A DNA stretch of 64,000 bases from Cokeromyces recurvatus (taxonomy: Eukaryota; Mucoromycota; Mucoromycetes; Mucorales; Mucoraceae): the NCBI RefSeq assembly GCF_025118155.1, contig NW_026251401.1, forward strand, positions 434,001 to 498,000, given 5' to 3'. Positions 24,914 to 36,388 of the stretch are shown piece by piece. Made by a program: the position numbers and the translations under genes. The notes below the pieces were generated by a model, which was not told where the DNA came from, made no database searches, and was given only the letters and a program-made list of their open reading frames with translations. How positions within the stretch are numbered: position 1 is the stretch's first letter; the number at the start of each line of letters is the position of its first letter.

Positions 24914-26395
24914 ATGGATACTCTTACTCTCCGCGGAACACTTGAAGGTGTGTGAGTTTACATTAATGAAGAGAACATGATAAAGGATTACAAAAAGTTA
25001 TATGTGTTCAAAATCGATTAATTATTGAAATGGATGGATGGATGGAAAGGAGGGATATACTTCAAAAAAAAAAAAAACTCGAGAAGCATGTAGCAACTAT
25101 TTTAGACAATAAAATTACTTATGTGGCAGCGACTATTCTAATATGCAGTATAAACACTATGGTTACATATTTTCAGTTCTAACTTTATTTCAACCATTTA
25201 CATATAACTTGATGTATTCTTTATTTACTATATTTATATATGTGTATAATGTTCTCTTCATTAATTTGAATAACGATGTTGAAATCTGTATTACTAAATT
25301 ATTCTTTTTTTTTCCTTAAAAAATTGAATTTATAACGTTATATAGGTCACGGTAACTGGGGTAAGTTACTTTAATAACTTCATTAGAATTGAATGACTCA
25401 ATAATTTACTTACTTGTCTATAGTCACTGCCATTGCCACTACTTCTGAGGCCCCTGATATGGTTTTGTCTGCCTCTCGTGATAAGACCATCATTGTTTGG
25501 AACCTTACTAGGTACATTAAATCAACATAATAGTGTGTGTGTGTGTGTGTGGTGTTTTATACTAATTCATAAATTAAATAGAGATGAAATGAACTATGGT
25601 GTCCCTCGTAAGTCTCTCGTCGGTCACTCTCACTTCATTGAAGATCTTGCCATTTCTTCTGATGGTCAATTCGCTTTGTCCGCTTCTTGGGATAAGACTC
25701 TCCGTCTTTGGGACTTGAACAGCGGTACTACTACTCGTCGTTTCGTTGGTCACACTAATGATGTCTTATCTGTCTCCTTCTCTGCTGATAACCGTCAAAT
25801 CGTTTCTGGTTCTCGTGATAAGACTATCAAGTTGTGGAACACCCTCGGTGAATGCAAGTACAACATCACTGAAGATGGTCACAGCGAATGGGTTTCTTGT
25901 GTTCGTTTCTCTCCTAATCCTGCTAACCCTCTCATCGTCTCTGGTGGTTGGGATAAGCTTGTTAAGGTTTGGGATTTGACCAAGATGAAGCTTCGTACTA
26001 ACTTCATTGGTCACAATGGTTATGTTAACACCGTCACCATTTCTCCTGATGGTTCTCTCTGTGCCTCTGCTGGTAAGGATGGTGTTGTTATGCTTTGGGA
26101 TTTGAACGATGCCAAGCACCTTTACTCTTTGGATGCTGGATCTGTTGTTCATGCCCTTACCTTCTCTCCTAACCGTTACTGGCTCTGTGCTGCTACCGCT
26201 AACGGTATTAAGATTTGGGATCTTGAATCCAAGACTATTGTTGACGATCTTCGTCCTGAGTTCGCTCAATTGGGTAAGAGAAAGAACCCTGATCCCGAAT
26301 GTTTGTCTGTTTGTTGGAGTGCTGATGGTGCTACTCTCTTCTCTGGTTACTCTGATAACATCATCCGTGTCTGGCAAGTCACCCGTACTCTTTAA
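24914..26395 (+). CDS. CPC2: RACK1 / Cpc2, WD40 ribosome-associated scaffold
   Basis: Exons 24914-24947, 25346-25360 (15 nt), 25424-25511 and 25582-26395 join to 316 residues, the standard RACK1 length. Seven WD repeats are visible, each ending in WD/WN-type dipeptides ([68 protein letters not shown]). RACK1 sits on the 40S subunit head and links translation to kinase signalling; the fungal protein represses general amino acid control. The 15-nt exon encodes GHGNW, needed to complete the first WD blade. Codons are strongly biased (CTC, GTC, AAG, CGT, GGT), as in RPL14. The 398-nt first intron contains a perfect 17-nt inverted repeat. Confidence 0.96.
24962..25265 (+). repeat. 17-nt perfect inverted repeat within RACK1 intron 1
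   Basis: ATTAATGAAGAGAACAT at 24962-24978 and its exact reverse complement at 25249-25265, with a 270-nt loop. The left arm begins 14 nt after the 5' splice site; the right arm ends 80 nt before the acceptor. No clear target-site duplication flanks the arms. Confidence 0.85.
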
Positions 26396-26644
26396 GTTAT
26401 ATAAACAACAACAATAATAATAAAAACTAAAAAGAGTATCCTCCTTTTTTTTTTCCCTGTTTTTTCTCTCTTCTTTTTTCCATATATATAACATATATAA
26501 AATGAAATAAAATATATATAAATAGTATACAAAAAAAAAAAAAAAAAAATACGAGAAAGAGAAAGAGAAAATGTCTAAAATTTTAATAATCTATGAATAT
26601 ACATGTATAAATCTCTATGTGTAAATTGAAATATGCTGTTCTTT

Positions 26645-27618
26645 TTATACACGACAGTTTGTGAAAGGAGTGACCATGATATCGGTTGCCCCACAGTCTG
26701 TCAATCTATCTAAAATATCACCTTTCTCCTTTTTGCTAATCATTGCTGAAACAGCGACCCAACCCTCGAGAGAATCTAAAGAAGAAACAGTAGGACCAAG
26801 ACGACCAGGTGTAATTTGAATTGCATTTGCTAGATTAACACGTTCAATATTATATGTGCACAAGACATATTTGTTGGCTGTAATCACACCACGTACACGA
26901 GATGCAATCTTTTCAATCAATTCAGTGTGTTTCGATTTCTTATTAGCAATAAGTACAGATTGGGTTTCCATTAAATCATAAATGTCATGAAGGCCAGCAG
27001 CACGCATTGATTCACCCGTTTCAACAAGATCAACTTAATCATAAAGTAAGCAAAATAAATAAAATAAAATAAAATAAAATAAAATAAAATAAAATAACAA
27101 TAAATGTTATTACCTATACCGTCAGCTAAACCAAGTGCACAAGCAGCTTCAACTGAACCTGAAACATGCTTAATGATTGTCTTTTTACCTGCCTTTTTAT
27201 CCAAAGGTTCAAATAACTTGGTGGTACAATGAACGAAACTCGTAACGATACGCTTGCCAACTAAGGATTCTAAAGTTTGGCATTCACCTTTCATAGGTAC
27301 CTCAATCGCCAAACGACATTGACCAAACCCGAGTTTTTCAACTTCACGTACCTTATCTTGAGCTTCACTTTCAACTACAATATCTTGACCAGTGATACCA
27401 AGATCAATGTTACCCTCACCTACATATTTGGCAATATCTGCGGCAGGTAAAAAAATAAGGGCAATAGGCAAGTTGGTGCAAAGAGCAATATCTTGTCGTG
27501 AACTTCTATTGAAATGAATATCGCATCCTTTTAAAAGATCAATACAGGCTTGATAGATACGTCCCTTTTTTGGAACAGCAAATAGTAAACGGTCTTCGAG
27601 GTCTTTAACAAACTCCAT
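26645..27618 (-). CDS. HIS1: ATP phosphoribosyltransferase, first step of histidine synthesis
   Basis: Exons 27618-27114 and 27033-26645 join to 297 residues, exactly the fungal His1 length (long form with regulatory domain). The N-terminus has LLFAVPKKGRIYQACIDLLK. IDLGITGQDIVVE and the PRPP-binding loop ADGIVDLVETGESMRAAGL (across the splice) follow. The C-terminal ACT-like regulatory domain (LEGWVAVSAMISKKEKGDIL) mediates histidine feedback. The start at 27618 is chosen over upstream in-frame sequence that is just poly-Phe and poly-Lys. The intron carries an AAAAT microsatellite. A Gcn4-type palindrome lies 347 bp upstream. Confidence 0.96.
27059..27097 (+). repeat. AAAAT pentanucleotide microsatellite in HIS1 intron
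   Basis: About eight near-perfect copies fill roughly half of the HIS1 intron. Confidence 0.85.
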
Positions 27619-28374
27619 TATTTTTTTTTTTTTTTTTTTCGAAAAAAGGGAAAGAAAAACAAAAAAAAAAAAAAAAAAAAAAAAAAGAGTGGTCACATGA
27701 ATAAATGAAACCTTGGCCCTTTTTTTTTTCTGTTGTCCAATTAAAACCTTATATTTAAAAAGAGCAAACAATAACTGATTTTTTAAAAGGAAAAAAAAAA
27801 AAAGGTGCTTGCACATATCAATGCTTTACATATTAAAAGATTTACTTTTCTTTTATAAACTACGATTGATTTATTCACTGCACACTCTATCTTATAATCT
27901 TGTTGAATAACAATTTTTAATTTATAAAAAAAAAAGAAGAAGACAGAGTGTAAGCATAGTTAATATGACTCATTATTTAGCGCTCATGTTTCAACAGCGA
28001 ATAAAAGAATTGTATGAAGAAAGAGAAATGAGAATTAATTCCTTTAATGAGACTCATTCTGTATAAGAAGATAATATATCCTTTCATTTGAACTCATTAG
28101 TGTAAGATGTTATGTTTAGTCTGCATAATGAGTAGGCTATCAAAATTCCCTTTTTTTTTTTTTTTTCTTAGGCTTTCTTTACTGTGATACGATAAAATAT
28201 AGTGTTACAGTACCCTAATTCCTCTCATTTTTCATTTAAAAAACAAAAAAAAAGCACTTAATGATTCACTCTATTATTATACTTTTCCTCTTTTCCTTTC
28301 TCTCGTTTCCTTTATATACATATACATATATATTTATTTTTATTTTTTTTTCTTCTTCTTCTTTTTCTTTGGTG
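27619..28374. other. Divergent promoter region HIS1-ERT1
   Basis: 756 bp between two divergent start codons. Contains poly-A/T runs, pyrimidine-rich leaders and a palindromic bZIP site at 27965-27973. No gene supported. Confidence 0.5.
27965..27973. promoter_or_regulatory. Gcn4/Cpc1-type binding site (ATGACTCAT) upstream of HIS1
   Basis: A perfect 9-bp palindromic general-control element located 347 bp upstream of the HIS1 start and 402 bp upstream of ERT1. In fungi, bZIP factors of the Gcn4/Cpc1 family bind this site in histidine-synthesis promoters under amino acid starvation. Its position fits control of HIS1; occupancy is inference. Confidence 0.6.
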
Positions 28375-30280
28375 ATGACTATTAATATAGCTACCAATAA
28401 GGAAACAACCTTAGAAAATAAAAGGAAAAAGGCTTCTAGAGCTTGTTTTCATTGTCAACGAGTATATAATATATTTATTACATATTGCCTTTTTTTTTCT
28501 TCCTTACGATCTAATATATAGAAATATATTATATAGGCGCATTTGACATGTGATGATTGTAAATTATTATATCCATCTTCGTTTATTCTTTGTTTATAAT
28601 ATTCACATGCATATTCATTTCATATCATATAGCCAGACCTTGTCAGAGATGTATAAAAAGAGACTTGGCAAATACATGTGCAGATGCTGTTAGAAAGAGA
28701 GCAAAATATTTACAAGATATACTTGAAGATGAATGTAAAAATATATATGTATATACTTTTATATTACATGATAAATGTAGCCTTTTAATATTATACATGT
28801 GTATGTATTTAGTTTTTTCAAATACATCATCTACCAGTAGTACACCTATTCTGACTTTAGATAATGATCGTCAAACAGTACAAACAAGCTCTCTTAATAA
28901 TAACAATGACTTATCATCAATAGGTATACATTTTTACTAGTATAAATAAAATGTAATGCTATATCATTTATATATACATATAGATTCTCAACAACACTAT
29001 ACTGTAATGGAACCGATTACAGCTTCTATAGTTAACACCAACGATAACAATCTATTATTTGATTTCTCACTTCCTAATCTTGGATTTGTTTCAGAGGCAA
29101 TAGAGTTAGAATACGGATTCTTAAGTAACATGTTACAGAACCCATTACTTACAGTATCTCCAAATAACATAATACCCACCACCACTGCCACTTCTTCTTC
29201 TTCTTCTTCTGCTGCTGCTACTTCTACTGCTACTGCTACTTCTACTTCTACTTCTACTGCTACTACTGCTACTATGACTACTACACCTATCATTCATCAT
29301 TATTCAACTACTAACACTACTACTATCAAATCCCCTACCAGTATTTATGCAGAACCTTACACTACCTCCTTTTTATTATATCAACAAAATAAATTATCAC
29401 CTACTACGAATAGTAACGCAGTTAAGAAAGCAAGAATTACAGGAAGACGAAAAGGAATTGGATATACACCTAAAGAAGCTTATCAAAATGTGGAAAGTCC
29501 ATTTAATTATGCCGAAGGGTTTCATTATCTTATTCAATATGTTAAAGAAAAGTAAGTTAAATATAAGTATGTACCTAATTTTTATTTATTTATTTATTTA
29601 TTTATTTATTATGATTATTTATTATAGGATGAGTAATGATGATTTAATGAAGATCAGTAGAGCACTCGCCTACTTTCGCCCCTCCTTTCTAGCATTGATT
29701 ATGAATCTAACTGAAGAGGACTTAATATTCATGGAAAAATGTATACAACGTACTTTATTAGAATATGAAAAGCTCATAAGCTTCTCGGGGACACCAACGG
29801 TAATTTGGAGAAGAACAGGAGAGATATGTTTAGTTGGAAAAGAGTTTTCTTTATTAACTCAATGGACAAAGGACATGTTGTTAGGAAAGAGAATTTATAT
29901 TTATGAGGTACTTTATAGAATTAGAATTAGAATTAGAATATTTATTCATTCCTTTTTTTTTTTCAGTTAATGGATAGTCAATCAGCAGTTGAATATTGGG
30001 AAAAATTTGCTACACATGCTTTTGACAATGCAGATAAATCTTGTATATTCTCTTGTATTGTCAAAACACCTCAGCAAACTTCTGTTCCTTGTACATTTTG
30101 CTTTACCATTAAACGTGATATATTTGATTTACCAAGTGTCATTATTGGCAATGTAAGGGAAAAAAAAACAAACAAACAAACAAACAAACAAACAAACAAA
30201 CAATGGATACATAGTATTCAATATCTTTTTTAACATGTATATAACTTGAATTTATATAGTTCTTACCCATACTGTGTTAA
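28375..30280 (+). CDS. ERT1: Zn2Cys6 transcription factor with PAS-like domain, ERT1 family
   Basis: Eight exons (28375-28461, 28537-28558, 28633-28734, 28813-28923, 28984-29551, 29628-29907, 29967-30152, 30260-30280) join in frame to 458 residues. The binuclear zinc cluster is split over exons 1-3: CFHCQRAHLTC, DDSRPC, QRC and CADAV supply all six cysteines with CX2CX6CX5CX2CX8C spacing. A Ser/Thr-rich linker follows. The C-terminal conserved region (ALAYFRPSFLALIMNLTEED, EKLISFSGTPTVIWRRTGEI, YWEKFATHAFDNADKSCIF, RDIFDLPSVIIGN) matches the ERT1/AcuK-type regulators of gluconeogenesis and respiratory metabolism, with its PAS-like fold. The last exon is only seven codons; reading through its intron would truncate the end. 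The short exons 2 and 4 are inferred from frame and family pattern. Confidence 0.88.
30166..30203 (+). repeat. AAAC tetranucleotide microsatellite in last intron of ERT1
   Basis: About eight AAAC units directly after the donor of intron 7. Confidence 0.85.
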
Positions 30281-30813
30281 TTGTGCATATTAGACAAGTG
30301 TAAAATATAAATATGAACAAATCTATCTGTATTTCTTTATATTTTAATATGAAAAGAAGCTTTACTTATATCTCCTATTTTACATTATATTAGGCCCTTT
30401 TTTTTTTAGCTATATATATATATAAGTTAATACAAATATAAACTTTAATATACAATACATATTACAATTTAAATGAAGTAGTTGAAAAGAAAAAAAAAAA
30501 ATTACGTTTATTTGTATGTGTGTGTATACATTTATATTTTATACATGCTTTTATATATGATAATCTTTTACTGTTACATATAAATATAACTTTCTCTTTT
30601 TTTTTTAATAAATATATACTAATTGATGACATAAAAAGAAATAATATTAAAAGACAATACAGAAGTATTTTAGTAAAAATATAAGGAGCTTCTTCTTTTT
30701 TTTTAAAAAAAAAAAATGAAAAAAAAGGAGAGGGGAGTAATTGAGGAGAAAGGGAAAGGCGGGAGATATGAAAAAAAAAAAGACAATATGTGTAAACTCA
30801 TTTTTTTTTTCTT
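30281..30813. other. Convergent spacer ERT1-DPBB protein
   Basis: AT-rich sequence with poly-A/T runs; no reading frame of interest. Presumably two 3' untranslated regions. Confidence 0.5.
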
Positions 30814-31424
30814 TTATGTACTTTCATCATCTTCACCATCATAAATATCCCATTCAATTGGAATAATGCCCTTGTTGTAATCACTTTCGAGTTGTCCCCA
30901 AACTGCAGGTGTAAGATCCAGACAACCTATTGATATTATATGTTAGAATATATACACATAAATATGTAAAATGATATTTATGGGCTAGGAGAAACTATTT
31001 ACCTTTTTTACAAGCAGGACAAGCATCTGTAACAGTAGCAATAGTACATTTACCTTTACTACAAATCTTGAGTTTCTTTCCACACCAATGACTTTTCTTG
31101 TTCAGATTGCCATATTGCACAGCATTCTATATTTTTTATATAATAATATTTAAAAAAAAAAAAGGAGGGAGAGAAGGGTAGGGGATATATAGAAACGAAA
31201 CTTACCATGGCTACAATTTGTGAATTTTCATCAGCATAAGGTCCACAAGCGCCTTGAGCTCCACCTTCAGATTCAGGATCAAAAAAAGTACCAATACCAT
31301 GGTGAAGTAACTTTTTAACTGTGTTTACAATATTACCAGCCAATCCTCTTTCTGTAAGAGGCCTTGCCGATGTGAAAGCGAAAAGGAACACCATGAAATA
31401 AGATATTAAAAATTGGATCTTCAT
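30814..31424 (-). CDS. Small secreted double-psi beta-barrel protein (expansin/RlpA/barwin-like)
   Basis: Exons 31424-31206, 31126-31003 and 30926-30814 join to 151 residues. A signal peptide (MKIQFLISYFMVFLFAFTSA) leads into GIGTFFDPESEGGAQGACG, the start of a DPBB fold. The body has paired cysteines (SHWCGKKLKICSKGKCTI) and the core motif VTDACPACKKGCLDLTPAVW, with the Asp that is catalytic or structural in RlpA, endoglucanase-45 and expansin relatives. The Lys/Arg-Pro region after the signal peptide (ARPLTERG) could be a processing site. The tail is acidic (DGEDDEST). An in-frame ATG three codons upstream (31433) is an equal start candidate. A wall-acting or host-interacting secreted protein is likely; activity unknown. 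Confidence 0.85.
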
Positions 31425-31625
31425 GCTATACATATATATAAATGTCTATATCTATTTTGATTTTTTTTTTTTGAAGCTTTGGTGACAAATTTCACGCGAA
31501 AGAAAAGAAAAGAAAAAAGGATTGAAGAAAGAAGAGATAAGGAAAGAAAGAAAGGAAGAAAGAAAAAAAGATGAATGTTTTATATGAAAAAAAAATAAAG
31601 GAGATATTAAATCAAGAATATAAAG

Positions 31626-31732
<107 letters not shown>

Positions 31733-32516
31733 AGCAAGGGGGTAAAGTCAAAATTAGTTAGTTATGCGCGTGAGTGCAAGAAGTAAAATAGGAGAGTGGA
31801 AGACAGAATTAGAATTAGTTGATAAGAGAAAGGTATATCATTGTCATAAAAGAGGTTTGTTTTACCCAAAACACCTGCAGTCAATTTACTTTTTGTTTTT
31901 AATTTGTTTCATTATTGTGCAGAATAAGATGAGAACTTTTTTTTTTTACCCTATTTCTTCATATACTCTATTCTTCTTTGATATCTGCCTCCTTCACTCA
32001 GTAATATTAATAATATAAAAAAAAATTGTTTTTTGTTGGTTTTGAGTGACCTACGATACCTCCTCTTCTATGTATTCTAACGAACGAACATAAAATGTGT
32101 GAAATATACAATCCAATTATATTTAGTAGCGTTAACTTTAAATTAAATAAGCCAGTTTACTTGATCTGCATTCATTGTTAATACGAAAAAATCCTACTCT
32201 TGATCCCCCTCCTTTATTTTCTGTGTAATATACAGACAAGCTTCAACATTATTTAAAATGACAATATGCGTAACTGACATAAAAAAATTCTTTGTTATTA
32301 CATTATAAGAAACATATAAGCAAGTCTATCCCATACTTGAGTGATTAAAGCGAAATTAATATTGCATTAAACGAAGACTCTTATTTTTATGTTTGTCATT
32401 TTAAATGTATTTTTTTTCTTTTTGTTTAGTTTCATTTTTTATTTTAAAATGGAATGTTATATCATTGTTTACCAATTCTTGATATAATAACATGTACCTT
32501 ACGATTAGCACTTTAA

Positions 32517-32550
<34 letters not shown>

Positions 32551-32732
32551 AAATGTGTATGTTTAAAATGGTTATAGACATGTAAATAATTGAAATATCA
32601 AATACAGGTCTTTTAATGCTTTTTAATATTTATTTAAAGATTGCTACTAAAATGTGAACAGACCTAAAAAAGGAAAGAGAAAGTGGGAGAGGTAAGGGAA
32701 GGGGCAGTATTAAACTGTTTAGAGTAATAATT

Positions 32733-32752
32733 GAGTGAGTGAGTGAGTGAGT
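32733..32752 (+). repeat. GAGT tetranucleotide microsatellite
   Basis: Five perfect copies of GAGT in the gene desert. Confidence 0.8.
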
Positions 32753-33921
32753 GGGAGAAATAGAAAAAGATATGAAAACAGGTTTTATATACAAAATAAA
32801 GTATGCGTGCTTTGGTAAATAAATAGAAAGACAATAACAACTTTAAATGTTTGAACAGTTTTACATGGATGCTACATGATAAATGAAAGGGATACAGTAT
32901 GGCAACTCAAAAGAAAGTTTGCTTCAAACATTATACATGGATCAAATAGAATGAATCGAGTGATACCATGTGCCTATTATTATATGTGACTAGTTGATCT
33001 TTTTTATGTATGTCTTTCTAACGTCCCTTTTCTTTTTCCTTTTTCAGTGAAAAAAAATATTTTCATTATTATAACTTGTAATATATAATTTTGATCTTTG
33101 TCTATATTTTGATTTTACTACAATTACGCCCTTTTTTGTTTAAACAAATGACAGGTTGACTCACTTGTATATATATACACTATCTCGATAGTTTATATAT
33201 ATGTATGTATGTATGTATGTGTATGTGTATGTGTATGTGTATTTTTATTTTTATTTTTATTTTTTTATTTATTTATTTGGTTATACTATCAAAGTAGTGA
33301 AAAAAAAAAGCAGTATGATGAACTATTTATATGACAAGTACATATATCAATCGTACATGTTCCTATATATCACACAAAAACTGATACATACATATATGTA
33401 TATACAAGTAGTATCAGATGATATCCTTTATATACTGTTACTTTACCAAAGTAGATCATTACTGCTCTTTAGATATGTTTGTTCAAGATACAGTAATAAG
33501 TACTGAATTTTTACTAAAAAGCATGCACATGTTTATATATTTAAAAAATAATAACTTTTTATACATGTATTGAAAGCAACTCTAGTTTTATCTTGAGTAT
33601 AATTAGATTTTTTTTTGTACATAAATGTGTAATACATACTTACCGAAGATGAAAATGATGTGTAATATTTTCATTAACATAAATCTAGGCTCCTGCATAT
33701 ACATTGCATATCTTTGAAGAGATATTCTTTACATACTTTTATTTATTTTTGTTTTGTCGTTGTATATACTGATAACGAGGAGACATATTAGCGTAAATAA
33801 TTAGTTGTATTACTTATCAGTATATAAATCATATATATATATATTGAGTAAGGTATAGTATAAATAAAAGCATATACATATATAGGTACATGAAAAGTAA
33901 TGTATTCTATTAATAATAGAG

Positions 33922-33928
<7 letters not shown>

Positions 33929-33968
<40 letters not shown>
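33929..33968. repeat. AT dinucleotide microsatellite
   Basis: Twenty perfect AT units; shorter TA tracts lie at 34074-34095 and 34564-34585. Confidence 0.9.
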
Positions 33969-33971
<3 letters not shown>

Positions 33972-34695
33972 CAAGTTTAAATTCAAATTTGAGGTTCAAA
34001 AGAATAAGCAACAGCTATAATTATACCTATTCTATAAAACAAAATTGTAATATTAAGATAGGCAGATGATTGTATATATATATATATATATATATTGAAT
34101 AAAAGTAGGTACGGCTATTAAGGCAAGATGTAGAATATATATATATCTATAAAATCGGAATGAAGGATAGTTTCAACAATGAAATGTATGATAATAACTA
34201 AGCAAACATGTGCGCTTTCTATATTATTCAATAAAATATATGTAAAAGTAACGACAATACGACTAAACTTGAACTCCATCAAAGGTAAAGACGATTTTGT
34301 TTTTTTTTATAATAATACTTGCTGAATGAGTAGAAACGAAATGATTAAAAAAGTAACTATTCCTTTTTTTTTTTAATAGATACAACTATCTCAGTAATAG
34401 GAATCTTGGCAGGCATTTAAAAAGAAGACCAAGTCGCGAGCTGTCAGTGAATGATCAAAAATTTTATATACTAGATTCTAAATATTTCCATTAAATGCCA
34501 TAAAATGATGCAAATTTTATTAGATAATTTAGTCACTATAATCAATTGATAAGCTTTTTGCTTATATATATATATATATATATATGTAACTATAAACGTT
34601 TGCCCATATAATAGCATTTAGAAGACATACAGGGAAAATTTAAATACAAATGAATTAGCAAGAGACTTAATTAATGTCATAACGTATTGACTTGT

Positions 34696-36094
34696 TTAAA
34701 GTCTTGGGCTGTCATTTTGGGGGAAATGAATGACCAGTTTGCCAAACTGATTTCCTTGACTAAAATACAGAAAAATAAGTAAGTGTATTATATTCATATA
34801 ATAATAATAATAATAACCTCATTGTAGCTATAGCCTCATCAATAGATTGGCTATTTAATCCATTCCAAACTTTTGATACAATGGGCTTAATTTTTTTTTC
34901 TTCTACAAATTTAACCATCTCCTTGAATTCTCTTCGAGAACCCATAGTAGATCCACGAAGTTCGATATTCTTTACAACAAGTGACATCATATAATGGATA
35001 CCACTTGTATCTGCAGTCTGACCATAATTAACAATTATACCACCTTCTTTCATTACTTTATGAAATTGTTTATAAAGAGGCCCACCTGCACCATCAATCA
35101 CTGTAGACAAAAGGTTTTTACCTAATAATTTCTTTAACTCTGCGATACAATTTTCTAGAATACATATAAAAAAAAAATGTGAGTATTATATATAAAGATA
35201 ATTCCTATCTTATACACACACACATACACACACTCACACTCTCTCTCTCTCTAAGAAAATGAAATGCAAATAATAATACCATCTTTATAATTAATGCCTC
35301 CTTTAGCTCCTAATTCAATTGCCCTTTTAATTTTCTCGGGACTAGATGAAGTAACGTAAACATGTGCACCAACAGCAACAGCAAATTGAAGTGCAAATAG
35401 AGCAACACCACCGCCAATGCCAGTAACGAGAACATAATCTCCCTTTTTAACTAAACCTTTTGTAAATAAAGCTCTATAGAATACGCAGTGAATATTAAAG
35501 AAAAAAAAAAAAAGAAAAAAAGAAAGGAAGAAAAAAAAAAGATTCTAACCTATAAGCTGTCAAACCTGCTAAAGGTAAAGCAGCAGCTTCAACAGTTGAA
35601 AGATGTTGAGGACAAGGTACAATATCCTTACTATCAAATAAGACGGGTTCCTCAGTTAATGTACCTGGTAAAGGTAATAAGCCCAAGATATAAAAATCAT
35701 TTTCAGGACCTCTCTCATCTGATTCCCAACCATAACCAGGATTGATTAAAACACGTTCTTGTGTATTCACTATATAACCAACTGCATCGGATCCAAGAAC
35801 AGATCCTGATTTAATACCACCATACATACCCTTTAAAATCCAAATATCACTAAATATATATATATATATATATATGTTTGAATAAGTCGACCTCTTTATT
35901 CATATATATATATACATATATATATCCATATATGCTATTTACCGGTGATTTAAAGCAGCAGCTTGAATTCTAACAAGTGTTTTTTGTTGGCTTGCTGAAG
36001 ATGGGGTAGAAGCATTCATGTTTTTTTTTAATTCAAGTCCATATTTAAACTTGGTTTCCGTTGTTGCATTTTCAGAAAGGATAACAGATACCAT
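34696..36094 (-). CDS. Zinc-independent MDR-family NADP oxidoreductase
   Basis: Five exons (36094-35943, 35849-35550, 35473-35280, 35154-34818, 34759-34696) join to 348 residues. The MDR fold is clear: [17 protein letters not shown] at the N-terminus, GSDAVGYI, then the nucleotide-binding unit [20 protein letters not shown] with a beta-strand ending VTSSSPEK, and [15 protein letters not shown]. The catalytic zinc ligands of true alcohol dehydrogenases are absent (NHRD replaces the Cys-His pair), so it is probably a quinone-oxidoreductase or alkenal-reductase type enzyme. The substrate is unknown. The chosen start MVSVILSEN lies within a longer frame whose upstream part is a poly-Phe/Ser leader. 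Confidence 0.86.
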
Positions 36095-36388
36095 TTCTCT
36101 TGTTTTATTAAAAAAAAAAGAAAAAGAAAAAGAAAAAAGGAAGATTTCAAATCTAAAATTCATTTTTTAGTCAGCTTTTTTTTTAGCATGCGAAAAAAAA
36201 AACTAATAGTATCAAAATGATAATGCATGGTCGGTTAAATATTCGCTTTGTTTTTTTTATTATTATTATGTTATGTTATATATTTTTTTTTTAAAAAAAA
36301 AGTAAATGTAATATATAAGTTAATGATTAATTATATATTATTTGTCTTATCTTTCTTTTTAACTTGAAACTTTTCTGTTTCTATATAA

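Noticed and set aside
24948..25345. C/D-box snoRNA in RACK1 intron 1, by analogy with yeast ASC1
   Set aside because: No convincing C box and D box pair at suitable spacing was found by eye.
25766..26494. 242-residue minus-strand open frame over RACK1
   Set aside because: Shadow frame created by the biased codons of RACK1; no domain and no independent start context.
33155..33161. Second TGACTCA match, in the gene desert
   Set aside because: Not the full ATGACTCAT palindrome and not near a biosynthetic gene; expected by chance at this density.
33201..33506. 101-residue open frame rich in Tyr, Val and Phe
   Set aside because: Product of TATG and TTTTA simple repeats.
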